Origin: Notoacmeibacter sp. MSK16QG-6
GTDB lineage: Bacteria > Pseudomonadota > Alphaproteobacteria > Rhizobiales > Rhizobiaceae
DNA: 64,000 nt
Assembly: GCF_024158145.1 (NCBI RefSeq)
Contig: NZ_JAMYXM010000001.1
Location: 558,001 to 622,000, forward strand
Reading direction: 5' to 3'
Under the pieces are notes generated by a model. That model did no database searches. It had not been told where the DNA came from and was given only the letters and a program-made list of their open reading frames with translations. This document shows, one piece after another, positions 1 to 9,077 of the stretch (positions within the stretch are counted from its first letter, which is position 1; each line of letters begins with the position of its first letter). The position numbers and the translations under genes were made by a program.

Positions 1-66
1 CGACGGCGGCCTGCTATGAGAATTTGCAGCGCCCTTTCAGCCTCGTATTTCTCCGACCGGATGGAT

Positions 67-103
67 CGGCACACCCCGGTTCTACCGCAACAGAGGTGTG
101 CCG
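67..103. repeat. Stem-loop downstream of the TIM-barrel gene
   Basis: Nine bases, CGGCACACC at 67-75, are perfectly complementary to GGTGTGCCG at 95-103, with a 19-base loop. The hairpin lies just past the stop codon of the leftward gene that ends at 110. It may end or stabilise that transcript, but no T-run follows on the minus strand, so it is not a standard intrinsic terminator. Nothing else is recognisable in bases 1-109. Confidence 0.4.
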
Positions 104-109
104 GCAGAA

Positions 110-913
110 TTAGGCGATGAGATGTTTCGCCTGCCTTAGATTGCGCTCAGCCCATTGAAAAACCTCATCTCTGCCAGAGATTTCCGCGTTCGGAACCTCG
201 ATACTGAGCGTAAGCGTTTCCGGAAGCGCGTTGACCAGACCCGTCAGGTCGATATCGCCATCGCCTGGGGGCAGTCGATGACCACGAGCGATTTCGATCA
301 TCGCTTCGGTTGACGGATCGAACGGCTTCCGCCCATCACAAAGCTGGGCATAGTTGAGAAGAGCCGGCGGCATGTCCGCCACCTCTGCAGTGGTGCCCCC
401 GCTTCGATCCCAATGGAGAGCGTCGATCAGAACGCCGCCATTTGACCGATCAGCTCGCTCCACAACGGATCTCGCCTGAGAAAGCGTTTTTACGCCGGTC
501 CAGGGCATGAATTCCAAATCAGCCGTCAGACCGTAAGGAGCAGCCAAATCACAGAACGCGCCGAAAAGTCTCGACAGGCTCTCGTGATCGTCGTCGTCGC
601 CAGCCACCAGAATATTTTTCGCACCGAATTTCGCACCGAGATCGAGAAACGGTTCGAATTGGTGAATATCGGTTGCGTGCCCAAGTCGGGCGATCTCGAT
701 ATCGGCCAGGCGGACATTATGGTGTCGAAGCGCTTCCGACACCCTCTCCTGCAAAGCCTTATCGGTCATGATAGCCGGTGCCTTTTCACCCGGAGCAGCA
801 GGGAGAAGGCGCAGACCGACTGCATCGTATCCCGCCTCCGCCGCAATCTCGACCGCAACATCGGGCGCAACGCTCCAACACGTCAGAAACGCCAGCGAGT
901 ACTCTCTGGTCAT
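110..913 (-). CDS. Sugar phosphate isomerase/epimerase-type TIM-barrel protein
   Basis: A 267-residue protein of the xylose-isomerase-like TIM-barrel superfamily. The family contains sugar isomerases and epimerases and also 3-dehydroshikimate dehydratases. Likely divalent-metal ligands appear in order: Glu in DLEFMPW (about residue 134), Asp and His in LIDALHWD (about 165), Asp in QLCDGRKP and Glu in LSIEVPN (about 238). There is no signal peptide, so it should be cytoplasmic. It is the last gene of a leftward operon, 7 bases after a NIPSNAP gene and after a KstD-like flavoprotein, an IclR regulator and a Gfo/Idh oxidoreductase. With a shikimate-dehydrogenase-like gene in the facing operon, a role on a hydroaromatic or polyol ring compound is plausible, but the substrate is unknown. 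Confidence 0.75.
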   Translation of the reverse strand: MTREYSLAFLTCWSVAPDVAVEIAAEAGYDAVGLRLLPAAPGEKAPAIMTDKALQERVSEALRHHNVRLADIEIARLGHATDIHQFEPFLDLGAKFGAKNILVAGDDDDHESLSRLFGAFCDLAAPYGLTADLEFMPWTGVKTLSQARSVVERADRSNGGVLIDALHWDRSGGTTAEVADMPPALLNYAQLCDGRKPFDPSTEAMIEIARGHRLPPGDGDIDLTGLVNALPETLTLSIEVPNAEISGRDEVFQWAERNLRQAKHLIA

Positions 914-920
914 CTTCTGA

Positions 921-1532
921 TTACTTCAGCGGCGAGAAGGGCAATGGCTTGGCGATCGCACTCGTCATGGTCGGCGTCAGCCAGTCGGGTCCGCCTTTCG
1001 CAGGCCATTTGCCGTCTGCAACCGATTGCGCGCGCGCCTTTTCACGATCCGCCAGCGATTTGTAGGGCCAGATTTGGGTAACGCGGGGCGCGCCATCGAG
1101 ACCCCACATGGCTACCGTCAAAGGTGAATACTCCGAACGATCAGGGATCGCGCCCCGCCATAGATCCTGGGTAGTTTTGATGCCGTTGAGTTTGGCATCG
1201 TAGGTCCGGAACTCGTAATACGGGCCAAATTCTCCGGCCTCGACAGCCGGAATAAAATCGAAGGGCTTGTAACTTTCAAAGCGAAGATCGACGAGATGCT
1301 CCATGCAACCCATCGGATCGTCAGCCATGATCGCACGTTCTCGCTCAGCCATCATTTCATCGAGAGAATCGAAGCTGCGCAGCAGCAGCACCTCGTTCAG
1401 CGGACCGATATCCGTTGCGAAGGCACCAAGAAGTGTTCCCGCTCCCTCGCCCAGCCATCTCTCTATTCCGGGCGCCGCCTTTCCTGCTCCGAAGATGACC
1501 GTCTTCAGCGTGGCGATCTCATAATAGGTCAT
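921..1532 (-). CDS. NIPSNAP-family protein with two half-repeats
   Basis: A 203-residue protein. The start chosen is the ATG of MTYYEIATLK. A longer reading frame runs back into the preceding flavoprotein gene. Two similar halves are visible: one opens with YYEIATLK near residue 3 and the second with YYEFRTYD near residue 105, as expected for tandem ferredoxin-like NIPSNAP domains. The second half contains the family-typical WPYKSLADREKAR stretch. Its first bases overlap the end of the upstream flavoprotein gene by 14 bases, which implies translational coupling. The biochemical role of bacterial NIPSNAP proteins is unknown. They often lie in catabolic clusters, and a second NIPSNAP gene is present here at 17.4 kb. 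Confidence 0.8.
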   Translation of the reverse strand: MTYYEIATLKTVIFGAGKAAPGIERWLGEGAGTLLGAFATDIGPLNEVLLLRSFDSLDEMMAERERAIMADDPMGCMEHLVDLRFESYKPFDFIPAVEAGEFGPYYEFRTYDAKLNGIKTTQDLWRGAIPDRSEYSPLTVAMWGLDGAPRVTQIWPYKSLADREKARAQSVADGKWPAKGGPDWLTPTMTSAIAKPLPFSPLK

Positions 1533-3285
1533 TGGAATGCATCCTTTCTTTGGAAATGGATTCATGGTTGGAAATGCTGAGGACGGGCTCCCCGCTGAGG
1601 AGACGTCCGGTGACGTAGCCAAACGTCATGCCCGGTCCGAGCGTGATACCGCCGGAAGGATAATGCCCGGCCATCACTGAAACAGCGTCGTTGCCAACAG
1701 CGTAGAGGCCATCAATGGGCTGCTGCTCCTCGTCTAAAACGCGGCCTACCGCGTCGACGCTGAGTCCCGCGAACGTGCCAAGACTGCCGGGCACGAGTTT
1801 GACGGCGTAGAACGGCCCCTTATCAAGCGGGCGCAAGGACGGATTGGGATAGGGATTGTCGGGCCAACCCTGCACGCGGTTATAAGCCGACGAGCCCCTT
1901 TTAAATTCCGGATCGAGGCCGTCTTTGGCGAAGCGGTTGAAAGTCTCGACAGTTTGCTCAAGCGCACCGGCAGGCAGTTCGATCTGGTTTGCCAGGGCGC
2001 GCAGACTGCGGCCCCGTTTTAGATATCCGCTCTTCAGGTGCGCCTTAAGCGGAAACGGGAAAGGCTTGGCCGCGCCTATTCCAAACTGGCGCTGCGCGCG
2101 ATGGTCGCAGATAAGCCAGCATGAGGGGTCTTCGCCTGACGGCGTATCTTCGAACAAGGCGACCATGAAATCGTAATAGCTGTCCGCCTCGTTGACGAAC
2201 CGATGGCCCCGGCGATTGACTGCAATGAAACCCGGCTTGGCGCGGTCTACGAGATGCGGAAAATTAATCGCCTCGTCGCCTGCAGACGGCAATTGCGAAA
2301 CCGGAGCCCAGGCCGCCATCTCCGCTACCGTTGTATCTGTTCGCGCGCCAACCGCCTCAGCAATCCGCAACGTCTCACCGGTATTGGCCCGCGGCGCGGC
2401 CGACTGATGACCGGTAGGACCATGGGCGGGAAACAGGTCCCCTTGCCTTTTGCCGTCATGAGGGAAACCGCCACCCGCCAGAATAACCCCCTGTCGTGTT
2501 CGCACATGAAGCGTTGTTCCGCCGCGACACAGCTTTGCGCCGATTACGCGATTTTCTTCGCATATGAGTTCGCACAGCGGAGAGTCTGACCAGAGGCGCA
2601 CACCGAGCGAATTGGCTTTTTTAAGCAGTCGTGCGACCAGGGCATTACCGCCGACCAGTTGCATGGAACGGCCCTTGGTTGCCAGATCGAAGCCGTGTCT
2701 CGCCAGTCTGCCGGCCACATAAATCATCGAACGAAAAGAGCGCGTGGCCTTGAAGAAATGCGCCATGTCGGACCCGCTATTGATCGCCATGCCGGCGACG
2801 GTGAGCGGTTGGAGAGGTTTTCGGAGTTTGTCGATCAGAGTGCCAAGATCGCGACCGTCCATCGGTTCCGCCGTGACCGACCGCCCGCCCGCACGGGCAC
2901 CTTCATGCTCATAGAAGTCGGGCACGCCATTGCCATCGAGCCAGCGCATCGCGCCGATGCGAGACAGGAAATCGACCATCTTCGGGCCGTTCTCGAGAAA
3001 TACGTTCAGCCGGTCGTGATCGGCCCGATTGCCAAGAAGCGTATCGAGATATTGGCGTGCCTCGCCATTGTCCTCGATAATCTGCGCTTCCCTGGCCAAA
3101 GAGTTTCGCGGTATCCAGAGCCAGCCGCCGGACCAAGCGGATGTGCCCCCGAACACATTGGCTTTTTCCGCCACCACGACATCAAGACCGCCATGCGCAG
3201 CCGTGATGGCAGCGGTCAATCCTGACGCTCCCGAGCCGACCACAAGCACATCGCAATATTCCGCTTCCGACGGCCAGGACTTCAC
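1519..3285 (-). CDS. FAD-dependent oxidoreductase, 3-ketosteroid dehydrogenase-like (copy A)
   Basis: A flavoprotein of about 588 residues in the fumarate reductase/3-oxosteroid 1-dehydrogenase family. The FAD dinucleotide fold (VLVVGSGASGLTAA) is at the N-terminus, followed by EKANVFGGTSAWSGG. Near the C-terminus HYPSGGITLGPG carries the Tyr and Gly (four residues apart, Tyr about 542) that in KstD enzymes polarise the 3-keto group. The probable reaction is alpha,beta-desaturation of a cyclic ketone; the substrate is not known. The start chosen is the GTG at 3285 preceded by GGGGAG. An upstream TTG at 3330 would add 15 residues. It is one of three such flavoproteins in 15 kb and is cotranscribed with an IclR regulator and a NIPSNAP gene. 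Confidence 0.82.
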   Translation of the reverse strand: MKSWPSEAEYCDVLVVGSGASGLTAAITAAHGGLDVVVAEKANVFGGTSAWSGGWLWIPRNSLAREAQIIEDNGEARQYLDTLLGNRADHDRLNVFLENGPKMVDFLSRIGAMRWLDGNGVPDFYEHEGARAGGRSVTAEPMDGRDLGTLIDKLRKPLQPLTVAGMAINSGSDMAHFFKATRSFRSMIYVAGRLARHGFDLATKGRSMQLVGGNALVARLLKKANSLGVRLWSDSPLCELICEENRVIGAKLCRGGTTLHVRTRQGVILAGGGFPHDGKRQGDLFPAHGPTGHQSAAPRANTGETLRIAEAVGARTDTTVAEMAAWAPVSQLPSAGDEAINFPHLVDRAKPGFIAVNRRGHRFVNEADSYYDFMVALFEDTPSGEDPSCWLICDHRAQRQFGIGAAKPFPFPLKAHLKSGYLKRGRSLRALANQIELPAGALEQTVETFNRFAKDGLDPEFKRGSSAYNRVQGWPDNPYPNPSLRPLDKGPFYAVKLVPGSLGTFAGLSVDAVGRVLDEEQQPIDGLYAVGNDAVSVMAGHYPSGGITLGPGMTFGYVTGRLLSGEPVLSISNHESISKERMHSNDLL

Positions 3286-3351
3286 GATTCTAAGCTCCCC
3301 TTTCGCCAATGGTGCGCGTTGCCATGCCAATCGAAGTATTAACGGCCTGCT

Positions 3352-4176
3352 TCACTGGGCGACCGCCCTCGATGCGACTGCTTCCGCGCAGTGTGACGCG
3401 AAAAGACGCGACCCTTCAGCCGCGGCGCCAATCTCGTCGGCGGCGCGCTGCAAGGCTGGCAGTTTTGTCTCCATGGTCTCATCGTCGAGGCGGACGGCTG
3501 GGCCGGCAATTGAAAGACAGCCGATGACCTTGGCGTCCTTACTACGCCTTACAGGCACAGCCATTGCCGCCATCCCTTCGATGTAGCTGCTGACAGCCGT
3601 CGCGTAGCCGCGCCGCCTCGCCGTATCCAGCGCCTCCAACAATTCCGCGATTTTGATTTCACCACGTACGCCGACGACGACCTTGTTTGCGGCGTTCTGG
3701 GCAGACACCCGCATGAGCGCTTCTTCGTCGCTCATGGTGGAAAGCCAAGCCCTACCGCCGGACGTCGTCGCGAGATGGACACCTACACCCTGCTCGCGGC
3801 CGGGGTCGTAGCGCAGGCCAGCGAGCGCGCCCTGGGCCACCGCGACCCATACGAGATCGTCTCCATCGATGACGGAGAGCCGCACCAATTCTCTGGTTTC
3901 GCTAGCAAGCCAATCCAAAATCGGCTGGACAATCTCAGTGATCCCGTTCTTTCCGAGATATGTGAGGCCCAGGCTCGCCAGCTTGAGAGTCAGGCCGTAG
4001 TCACCCTGCGAACGAAGCTGCCGCACATAGCCATGTTCCGACAGCTCTCTCAGCATGCGATGCGCGGCAGAGGCCGGAATGCCGATATCGTTGGCAATGA
4101 CGCTGACACTGGCGCCATCTGGACGCGTCGACAAATATTCCAGGATCGCAAGAGCCCTCTCCATCACGTTAGCCAT
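3352..4176 (-). CDS. IclR-family transcriptional regulator
   Basis: A 274-residue protein with the two-domain IclR layout. An N-terminal winged helix-turn-helix (MERALAILEYLS through AHRMLRELSEHGYV, residues 5-50) is followed by a ligand-binding domain. The effector-domain signature is seen in GYATAVSSYIEGMAAMAVPV and IGCLSIAGP. A GAGGAG Shine-Dalgarno precedes the ATG. The gene is second in the leftward operon led by the Gfo/Idh gene. It is therefore well placed to regulate its own operon and the divergent one through the repeated palindromes at 5320-5354. The ligand is presumably a pathway intermediate. Confidence 0.88.
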   Translation of the reverse strand: MANVMERALAILEYLSTRPDGASVSVIANDIGIPASAAHRMLRELSEHGYVRQLRSQGDYGLTLKLASLGLTYLGKNGITEIVQPILDWLASETRELVRLSVIDGDDLVWVAVAQGALAGLRYDPGREQGVGVHLATTSGGRAWLSTMSDEEALMRVSAQNAANKVVVGVRGEIKIAELLEALDTARRRGYATAVSSYIEGMAAMAVPVRRSKDAKVIGCLSIAGPAVRLDDETMETKLPALQRAADEIGAAAEGSRLFASHCAEAVASRAVAQ

Positions 4177-4212
4177 GATCGTCTCCTCTCAAAAATGAAG
4201 GTTTCCAATCGA

Positions 4213-5262
4213 TCATGTGGCTGAACCGCCACGCAATGTCACGGTACGCTGGGACTGCGCGCTCTGCTGAATGGCTTGGAGAACAAGAAGATTCATGACC
4301 CCGTCACGCGCAGTGGCGATGGGCGGCGTCTTATTGTCTATGACGTCGAGAAAATGTTCGATCTGGCGAATGTAGGGGTCGGCAGAAGCGTGAGGGAGCG
4401 CTCTGGCAGACATGGATGTCGTCCATTGCCTCGCGCCATCATGGGTCCATAACGAAAGATCGGGCAGAGAGAGCCCGCCTTCGGTTCCTGCAAAGATATG
4501 CGAGGCGGCGTTTATCGACGGAAAGCGTTCTGGATTTTCGCCAGCCGTCAGATCCCATGCCCAAGGCCCGACGCCCGCGTCCGTCACGATAATCGAGATC
4601 AGGCCACCACCGGCCATTCGCAACCCGATAATTGCGCCGTCCTCGACCAGATGCCCACGCCGTGACGGCGACACCTGCGCCACAACCGATTCGACCTCTC
4701 CAAAAAGAAAGCGAATGAGATCGATCTCGTGGATAAGGTTGATGAGGATCGGCCCGCCGGATTGGGGTTCGGTGCGCCATTTCAAGTCGAAGTAGCTGTC
4801 TGGCTTAAGCAGCGTGCAACTGATGGAGCCGGTTACGAGATCGCCGATCAGCATCTCGTCAATGGCGGTCCTTGCCGCCTCGATGATTGGGTTATGCCGG
4901 CGCTGATGGCCGACAAGCACCGGCACACCGGCTTTCTCCGATTGAGCGGCGATGATTTCAGCCTCTTCACAACTGTGCGCGAGAGGCTTTTCGATCAGGA
5001 GCGGAATGCCGCGTTCCAACATTCTCGCGCCGAGCGGGACATGAAGAGCGTTAGGCGCCGCGATGATCGCGCCATCGACGGCCGTGACATCCAGATCTTC
5101 GGTTCGGCAAACGTGACGGCATCCGTGCCGCTCAGCAAGCTGCCCAGCTGCCGGGTCGGGATCGACGATCGCATGCAAAACCGCATTCGCGGCACGTTCG
5201 ATTGCCGCGGCATGAGTGCGACCGATCGCACCTCCACCGAACAGGGCAATCCGCTTTTGCAT
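4213..5262 (-). CDS. Gfo/Idh/MocA-family NAD(P)-dependent oxidoreductase
   Basis: A 349-residue protein. The start chosen is the ATG at 5262, preceded by GGGAGG. An upstream in-frame start would add 13 residues without a ribosome site. The N-terminal Rossmann motif is LFGGGAIGRTHAAAI. The family motif EKPLAHS (about residue 96) supplies the conserved lysine, and NLIHEIDLIRFL (about 175) resembles the HxxxD active-site segment. Enzymes of this family oxidise hydroxyls on sugars, inositols or related cyclic polyols. It is the first gene of the leftward operon and is divergent from KstD-like copy B. Confidence 0.82.
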   Translation of the reverse strand: MQKRIALFGGGAIGRTHAAAIERAANAVLHAIVDPDPAAGQLAERHGCRHVCRTEDLDVTAVDGAIIAAPNALHVPLGARMLERGIPLLIEKPLAHSCEEAEIIAAQSEKAGVPVLVGHQRRHNPIIEAARTAIDEMLIGDLVTGSISCTLLKPDSYFDLKWRTEPQSGGPILINLIHEIDLIRFLFGEVESVVAQVSPSRRGHLVEDGAIIGLRMAGGGLISIIVTDAGVGPWAWDLTAGENPERFPSINAASHIFAGTEGGLSLPDLSLWTHDGARQWTTSMSARALPHASADPYIRQIEHFLDVIDNKTPPIATARDGVMNLLVLQAIQQSAQSQRTVTLRGGSAT

Positions 5263-5319
5263 GACGAAAACCTCCCAACTCACCGTCGTGAGCATCAACA
5301 TAGCCGATAAAAATTAAAA

Positions 5320-5354
5320 TGGAATAGCATTCTATTATTGAATATTATTCTATT
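5320..5354. promoter_or_regulatory. Tandem operator candidates between divergent operons
   Basis: Two copies of the inverted repeat GAAT-N3-ATTC (GAAT AGC ATTC at 5322-5332 and GAAT ATT ATTC at 5340-5350) lie 18 bases apart and share flanking sequence; 14 of 17 positions are identical. The stretch is strongly AT-rich within GC-rich DNA and sits between the Gfo/Idh start (5262) and the divergent flavoprotein start (5411). Both operons could therefore be controlled from here. The IclR protein encoded in the left operon is the obvious candidate binder; this is inference. Confidence 0.5.
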
Positions 5355-5410
5355 TTATGCGATATGACCCCGGTGCCCGATGGTTGACGGCATGATTTGG
5401 GAGGAACCGA

Positions 5411-7147
5411 GTGCCAGGATCGATAAGCATCCGACTGCCGAAGAAGGCCGAGTACGACCTCGTCGTCATCGGCTCGGGCGCAGCGGGCATGGCTGCCGCC
5501 ACCTTCGGGGCGATGGCCGGATCTTCCGTCCTTCTTCTTGAAAGAACGAAATTTGTCGGCGGCACATCCGCCTATTCGGCCGCCACGACGTGGGTTCCCA
5601 ACACGCGCTTCCGCGACATGCTCGGCGCGGAGGACAGCAAAGAGAATGTCCTGGCGTTTCTGGATCGCGCGGTCGGGAACCGGGCGCCACGGGCGCTACG
5701 AGAAGCGTTCGTTGAAAACGGCCCGTCCGCCATTCACGCCCTGCATGACGAGACGTCGGTCAAATTTCGAGGGCGGCCCTTCCATCCAGACTATCTTCAT
5801 GAGCTTGAAGGATCGACATCGTTTGGACGGGCGCTGGAGCCTGAGCCATTCGATGGATTGGAGTTGGGCGACGATCTTGCTCTGATACGACCGCCTATTC
5901 CGGAATTCACCATCCTTAACGGCCTGCAGATCGACCGTGACGATATTCCGCATCTTCTGGCGATGAAGAAGAAATTCGGATCGTTCACCTATTCGATGCG
6001 CCTTGTCGCAAAATATTATCTGCAGAGGCTACGCCACGGACGCAGCACGCGCCTATTGATGGGCAATGCGCTGATCGGCCGCTTTCTGTGCGAGTTGAAA
6101 AAACGCGACGTTGCACTGGCAGTCGAAGCGAAGACTGAAGACCTTCAGCCAGTCGGCTCCGGTTCATGGCGGCTAAAGGTATCTCAGCGCGGATCGAGCA
6201 GCGAGATTATCGCTCGTCAGGGCGTCATCTTGGCGACGGGCGGATACGGGCGCAATCCGCAGAAGCGTGAGGCCATGCTGCCTCAGCCTACCGCGCCTTA
6301 TTCGCCAGCAGCTCCAGGACATACCGGCGAACTGCATGACATCGCCCTTCGCCAAGGCGCTCATTACGGCGAGACCAACGCGCAGCCGGCCTTCTGGGCG
6401 CCGGTATCTGTCCGCCGCAGAGCGGATGGAAGCGAGGCCGTTTTTCCTCATTTCGTGCTCGACCGCTCCAAGCCGGGCATTATTGCTGTCGGGCGCGACG
6501 GAAAGCGCTTTACGAACGAAACGCGAAGCTATCACGAGTTCGTTTCGGCAATGTATGCGGCCAACAACGACGGATCGCATATGCCGGTCTTTCTCATCGC
6601 CGATGCCAGGGCCATTCAAAAATACGGTCTCGGCATGGTGCGCCCGGGCACGACCAATCTGAAACCCTTTTTGGCGGATGGCTATCTGAACAGAGGCGGC
6701 AGCCTCGCCGAGCTGGCGGCGGCGCTCGATATCGATGGAGATGCCCTCGAGGCGACTGTGGATCGCTACAACGGCTTCGTCGCAAAGGGCGTCGACAAGG
6801 ATTTTCACCGAGGGGAGACGATCTACGAGCGGGCCAATGGAGATGCATCGCACGGCCCCAACCCAACGCTGGGGTCGCTCGACAGAGGTCCGTTCTACGC
6901 CGTCAGTCTGTGGCCCGGCGATATCGGCGCAGCGACCGGGCTTGTCGTCGACGAACACGCCCGACTTCTGCGGGAGGACGGAACCGCCATCGACGGGCTC
7001 TATGCCTGCGGCGCAGATATGAACTCCATCATGGGCGGCGTTTATCCCGGTCCGGGCATTACTATCGGTCCGGGTATCGTCTTTGGATATATTGCCGCCA
7101 ATCACGCAGCGAAAAGCGCCATATCGGTGGCACGGCAGGTCGCGTAA
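5411..7147 (+). CDS. FAD-dependent oxidoreductase, 3-ketosteroid dehydrogenase-like (copy B)
   Basis: A 578-residue flavoprotein starting at a GTG preceded by GGGAGG. The FAD-binding motif LVVIGSGAAGMAAA (about residue 18) is followed by LERTKFVGGTSAYS. The C-terminal motif VYPGPGITIGPG places Tyr 545 and Gly 549 where KstD-type desaturases have their keto-activating residues. The segment KPGIIAVGRDGKRFTNE is typical of the fumarate reductase/succinate dehydrogenase flavoprotein group. Its stop codon overlaps the next start (TAATG), so it is cotranslated with an NAD-dependent epimerase. It probably introduces a double bond next to a ring ketone, with FAD as acceptor. Confidence 0.82.
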   Translation: MPGSISIRLPKKAEYDLVVIGSGAAGMAAATFGAMAGSSVLLLERTKFVGGTSAYSAATTWVPNTRFRDMLGAEDSKENVLAFLDRAVGNRAPRALREAFVENGPSAIHALHDETSVKFRGRPFHPDYLHELEGSTSFGRALEPEPFDGLELGDDLALIRPPIPEFTILNGLQIDRDDIPHLLAMKKKFGSFTYSMRLVAKYYLQRLRHGRSTRLLMGNALIGRFLCELKKRDVALAVEAKTEDLQPVGSGSWRLKVSQRGSSSEIIARQGVILATGGYGRNPQKREAMLPQPTAPYSPAAPGHTGELHDIALRQGAHYGETNAQPAFWAPVSVRRRADGSEAVFPHFVLDRSKPGIIAVGRDGKRFTNETRSYHEFVSAMYAANNDGSHMPVFLIADARAIQKYGLGMVRPGTTNLKPFLADGYLNRGGSLAELAAALDIDGDALEATVDRYNGFVAKGVDKDFHRGETIYERANGDASHGPNPTLGSLDRGPFYAVSLWPGDIGAATGLVVDEHARLLREDGTAIDGLYACGADMNSIMGGVYPGPGITIGPGIVFGYIAANHAAKSAISVARQVA

Positions 7148-8103
7148 TGAGCGATCTTCGCGACAAAACGGTTCTGGTGACGGGCGCGACCGGATTTCTC
7201 GGTGCGTATATCGTGCGAGACCTCATGGCGAAGGGATCGAATGTGCGCGCATTCGACCTTCACCCCAATCGGGATCGGCTCGATTTCGTCCAGCCGGGAC
7301 TGTCCAAGCGCTGCACCATAATCTCCGGTGACATTTGTGACGGCGACGCCCTTCAGCGAGCCATGGAAGGCGCCGACGCCATTGTTCATCTGGTCGGCCT
7401 TATGACGATCGACTGCGCCAATGATCCGCTCGCGGCGCTTCGCGTCAACCTGATCGGCGGCCAGACTCTACTGAACGCGGCTATCGCCGAGGGTGTGAAG
7501 CGTATCGCCTACGCTTCATCGTCGAGTGTCTATGGTGACGGCGATGGCATATCGCCGAAACCGGCAAGCCTTTACGGCGTCCATAAGCTCGCGCTGGAAG
7601 GCATGGCGCGTTGTGCGTGGCTCGATCACGGCCTGGCCTCCGTCGGCTTTCGGCCAGCTATTGTCTACGGCGCCGGCATAAGTTCCGGGATTGCTTCAGG
7701 ACCTTCGCGCGCCATTCGAGCAGCGGTATCGGGCCAAAAGTCCGAAATCGGCTTCAGTGGCAGGGTGGGATTTGTCCATGTGGAAGATGTTTCGCGCGCA
7801 TTCGTCCAAGCGCTTGAAGCATTGTCCAGCGGCAGCCCGGTCTACGATCTGAATGGGGTTGGCGCCAGTGTTCATGAGTTTGTTGAAGAGTTGCGCGGCC
7901 AAGCGCCTGACGCTGCGGTCGCTATAGCCGATAAGCCTCTGAAAATACCCCAGGAACTTTGTGGCGGAGACAATGCGCCCTGGTTGAATGCCCTGCCTGT
8001 AACGGGACTTAGAGAGGGGATATCCCGCACCCTTTCAGCATGGAAAAATAGCTTGTCGATAGAGCGACCAGACGTCGCCCAAGCACGGGAAAGCGTCGCA
8101 TGA
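7147..8103 (+). CDS. NAD-dependent epimerase/dehydratase (extended SDR)
   Basis: A 318-residue protein. The ATG overlaps the previous stop as TAATG. The Rossmann motif is VTGATGFLGAYIV (residues 10-22), and the acidic residue AFDLHPN sits at the end of beta-2. The catalytic triad is visible as Ser in YASSSSVYGDG and Tyr/Lys in LYGVHKLALEG (about residues 140-150). Such enzymes epimerise, dehydrate or oxidise a hydroxyl using tightly bound NAD(H). It is the second gene of the rightward operon with a KstD-like flavoprotein, a shikimate-dehydrogenase-like protein and an ABC importer. The substrate is unknown. Confidence 0.8.
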   Translation: MSDLRDKTVLVTGATGFLGAYIVRDLMAKGSNVRAFDLHPNRDRLDFVQPGLSKRCTIISGDICDGDALQRAMEGADAIVHLVGLMTIDCANDPLAALRVNLIGGQTLLNAAIAEGVKRIAYASSSSVYGDGDGISPKPASLYGVHKLALEGMARCAWLDHGLASVGFRPAIVYGAGISSGIASGPSRAIRAAVSGQKSEIGFSGRVGFVHVEDVSRAFVQALEALSSGSPVYDLNGVGASVHEFVEELRGQAPDAAVAIADKPLKIPQELCGGDNAPWLNALPVTGLREGISRTLSAWKNSLSIERPDVAQARESVA

Positions 8104-8233
8104 AACCGTTTGCCTTTGCACGAAATTGTCCAATCGAACCGTCCTGCAATCCATTCGCACAGATGAGCACAGCCCCCACTCTGACGACTGAATGTCAGCG
8201 CAGCCGCCATTCAACCGTAAGAGGAACAGCTAC

Positions 8234-9040
8234 ATGCTGAAAGCACAGCTGGATGGAGAGACGGTTCTCTTTCCGATAGCGGGCGACCCTATCGCACAGG
8301 TGAAATCGCCTCCTATCCTGACCAACATTCTGACAAGCCGTGGCCTCAACGCGATGGTGGTGCCAATGCATGTCGCACCGGCAGATTTCGCGGCGTTCGT
8401 TGCCCTGATGGCGAGGATCGGCAATGTCGGCGGTCTGATTGCCACCGTGCCTCACAAGCGGGCCGCGCTGGAGGCATGCGACGAGCCAAGCGAGCGCGCC
8501 AGTTTTGCCGGATCAGTCAATGTGATGCGTAAAACGGCCGATGGCCGCTGGATCGGCGACAATACCGACGGGCATGGTTACATGCAGGGGGTTGCCGAGC
8601 GTGGGTTCGATATACGGGACAAGCGCGCTCTGCTTGTCGGCGTCGGTGGAGCAGGGTCGGCAATCGCCTTTGAAATTTTGGACCGCGGTGCGGCGCACCT
8701 TGCCATTCACGATGTCGATGAGGTGCGCCGCGACGAAATGATAGCCCGTCTTGAACAACGCTTTCCAGGGCGTGTCGGAATCGGATCGCCCGACCCGACC
8801 GGCTTCGATTTCGTCGGCAATGCCACGCCAGTCGGCATGAAGAACGGCGATCCCATGCCAATCGATGCTGAAAAATACGTGGCCAGCCAATTCGTAGCAG
8901 ACAGCATCACCAAACCGGAAGTCACACCGCATCTGCAAATCGCCAGGCAGAAAGGCTGCGCGGTCATGCCTGGCATAGGCATGCTGGATGCTCAGGCGGA
9001 GCTTCTGGTGGATGTCCTTACAGGACAGAACCTGAATTAG
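8234..9040 (+). CDS. Shikimate/quinate dehydrogenase-like protein
   Basis: A 268-residue protein. The start chosen is the ATG at 8234 with GAGGA upstream. An in-frame ATG at 8192 lacks a ribosome site. The AroE fold is clear. The substrate region is GDPIAQVKSPPIL, the catalytic lysine is in TVPHK (about residue 73), the catalytic aspartate is in NTDGHGY (about 106), and the NADP loop is GVGGAGSAIAF. In housekeeping AroE the first motif is S-x-S, but here the first serine is replaced by valine (QVKSP), so the ring substrate is probably not ordinary shikimate. The operon context argues for a catabolic paralogue. Confidence 0.82.
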   Translation: MLKAQLDGETVLFPIAGDPIAQVKSPPILTNILTSRGLNAMVVPMHVAPADFAAFVALMARIGNVGGLIATVPHKRAALEACDEPSERASFAGSVNVMRKTADGRWIGDNTDGHGYMQGVAERGFDIRDKRALLVGVGGAGSAIAFEILDRGAAHLAIHDVDEVRRDEMIARLEQRFPGRVGIGSPDPTGFDFVGNATPVGMKNGDPMPIDAEKYVASQFVADSITKPEVTPHLQIARQKGCAVMPGIGMLDAQAELLVDVLTGQNLN

Positions 9041-9077
9041 AGCACGCTCTATCGAATACAGCACAGGGAGGAACATC

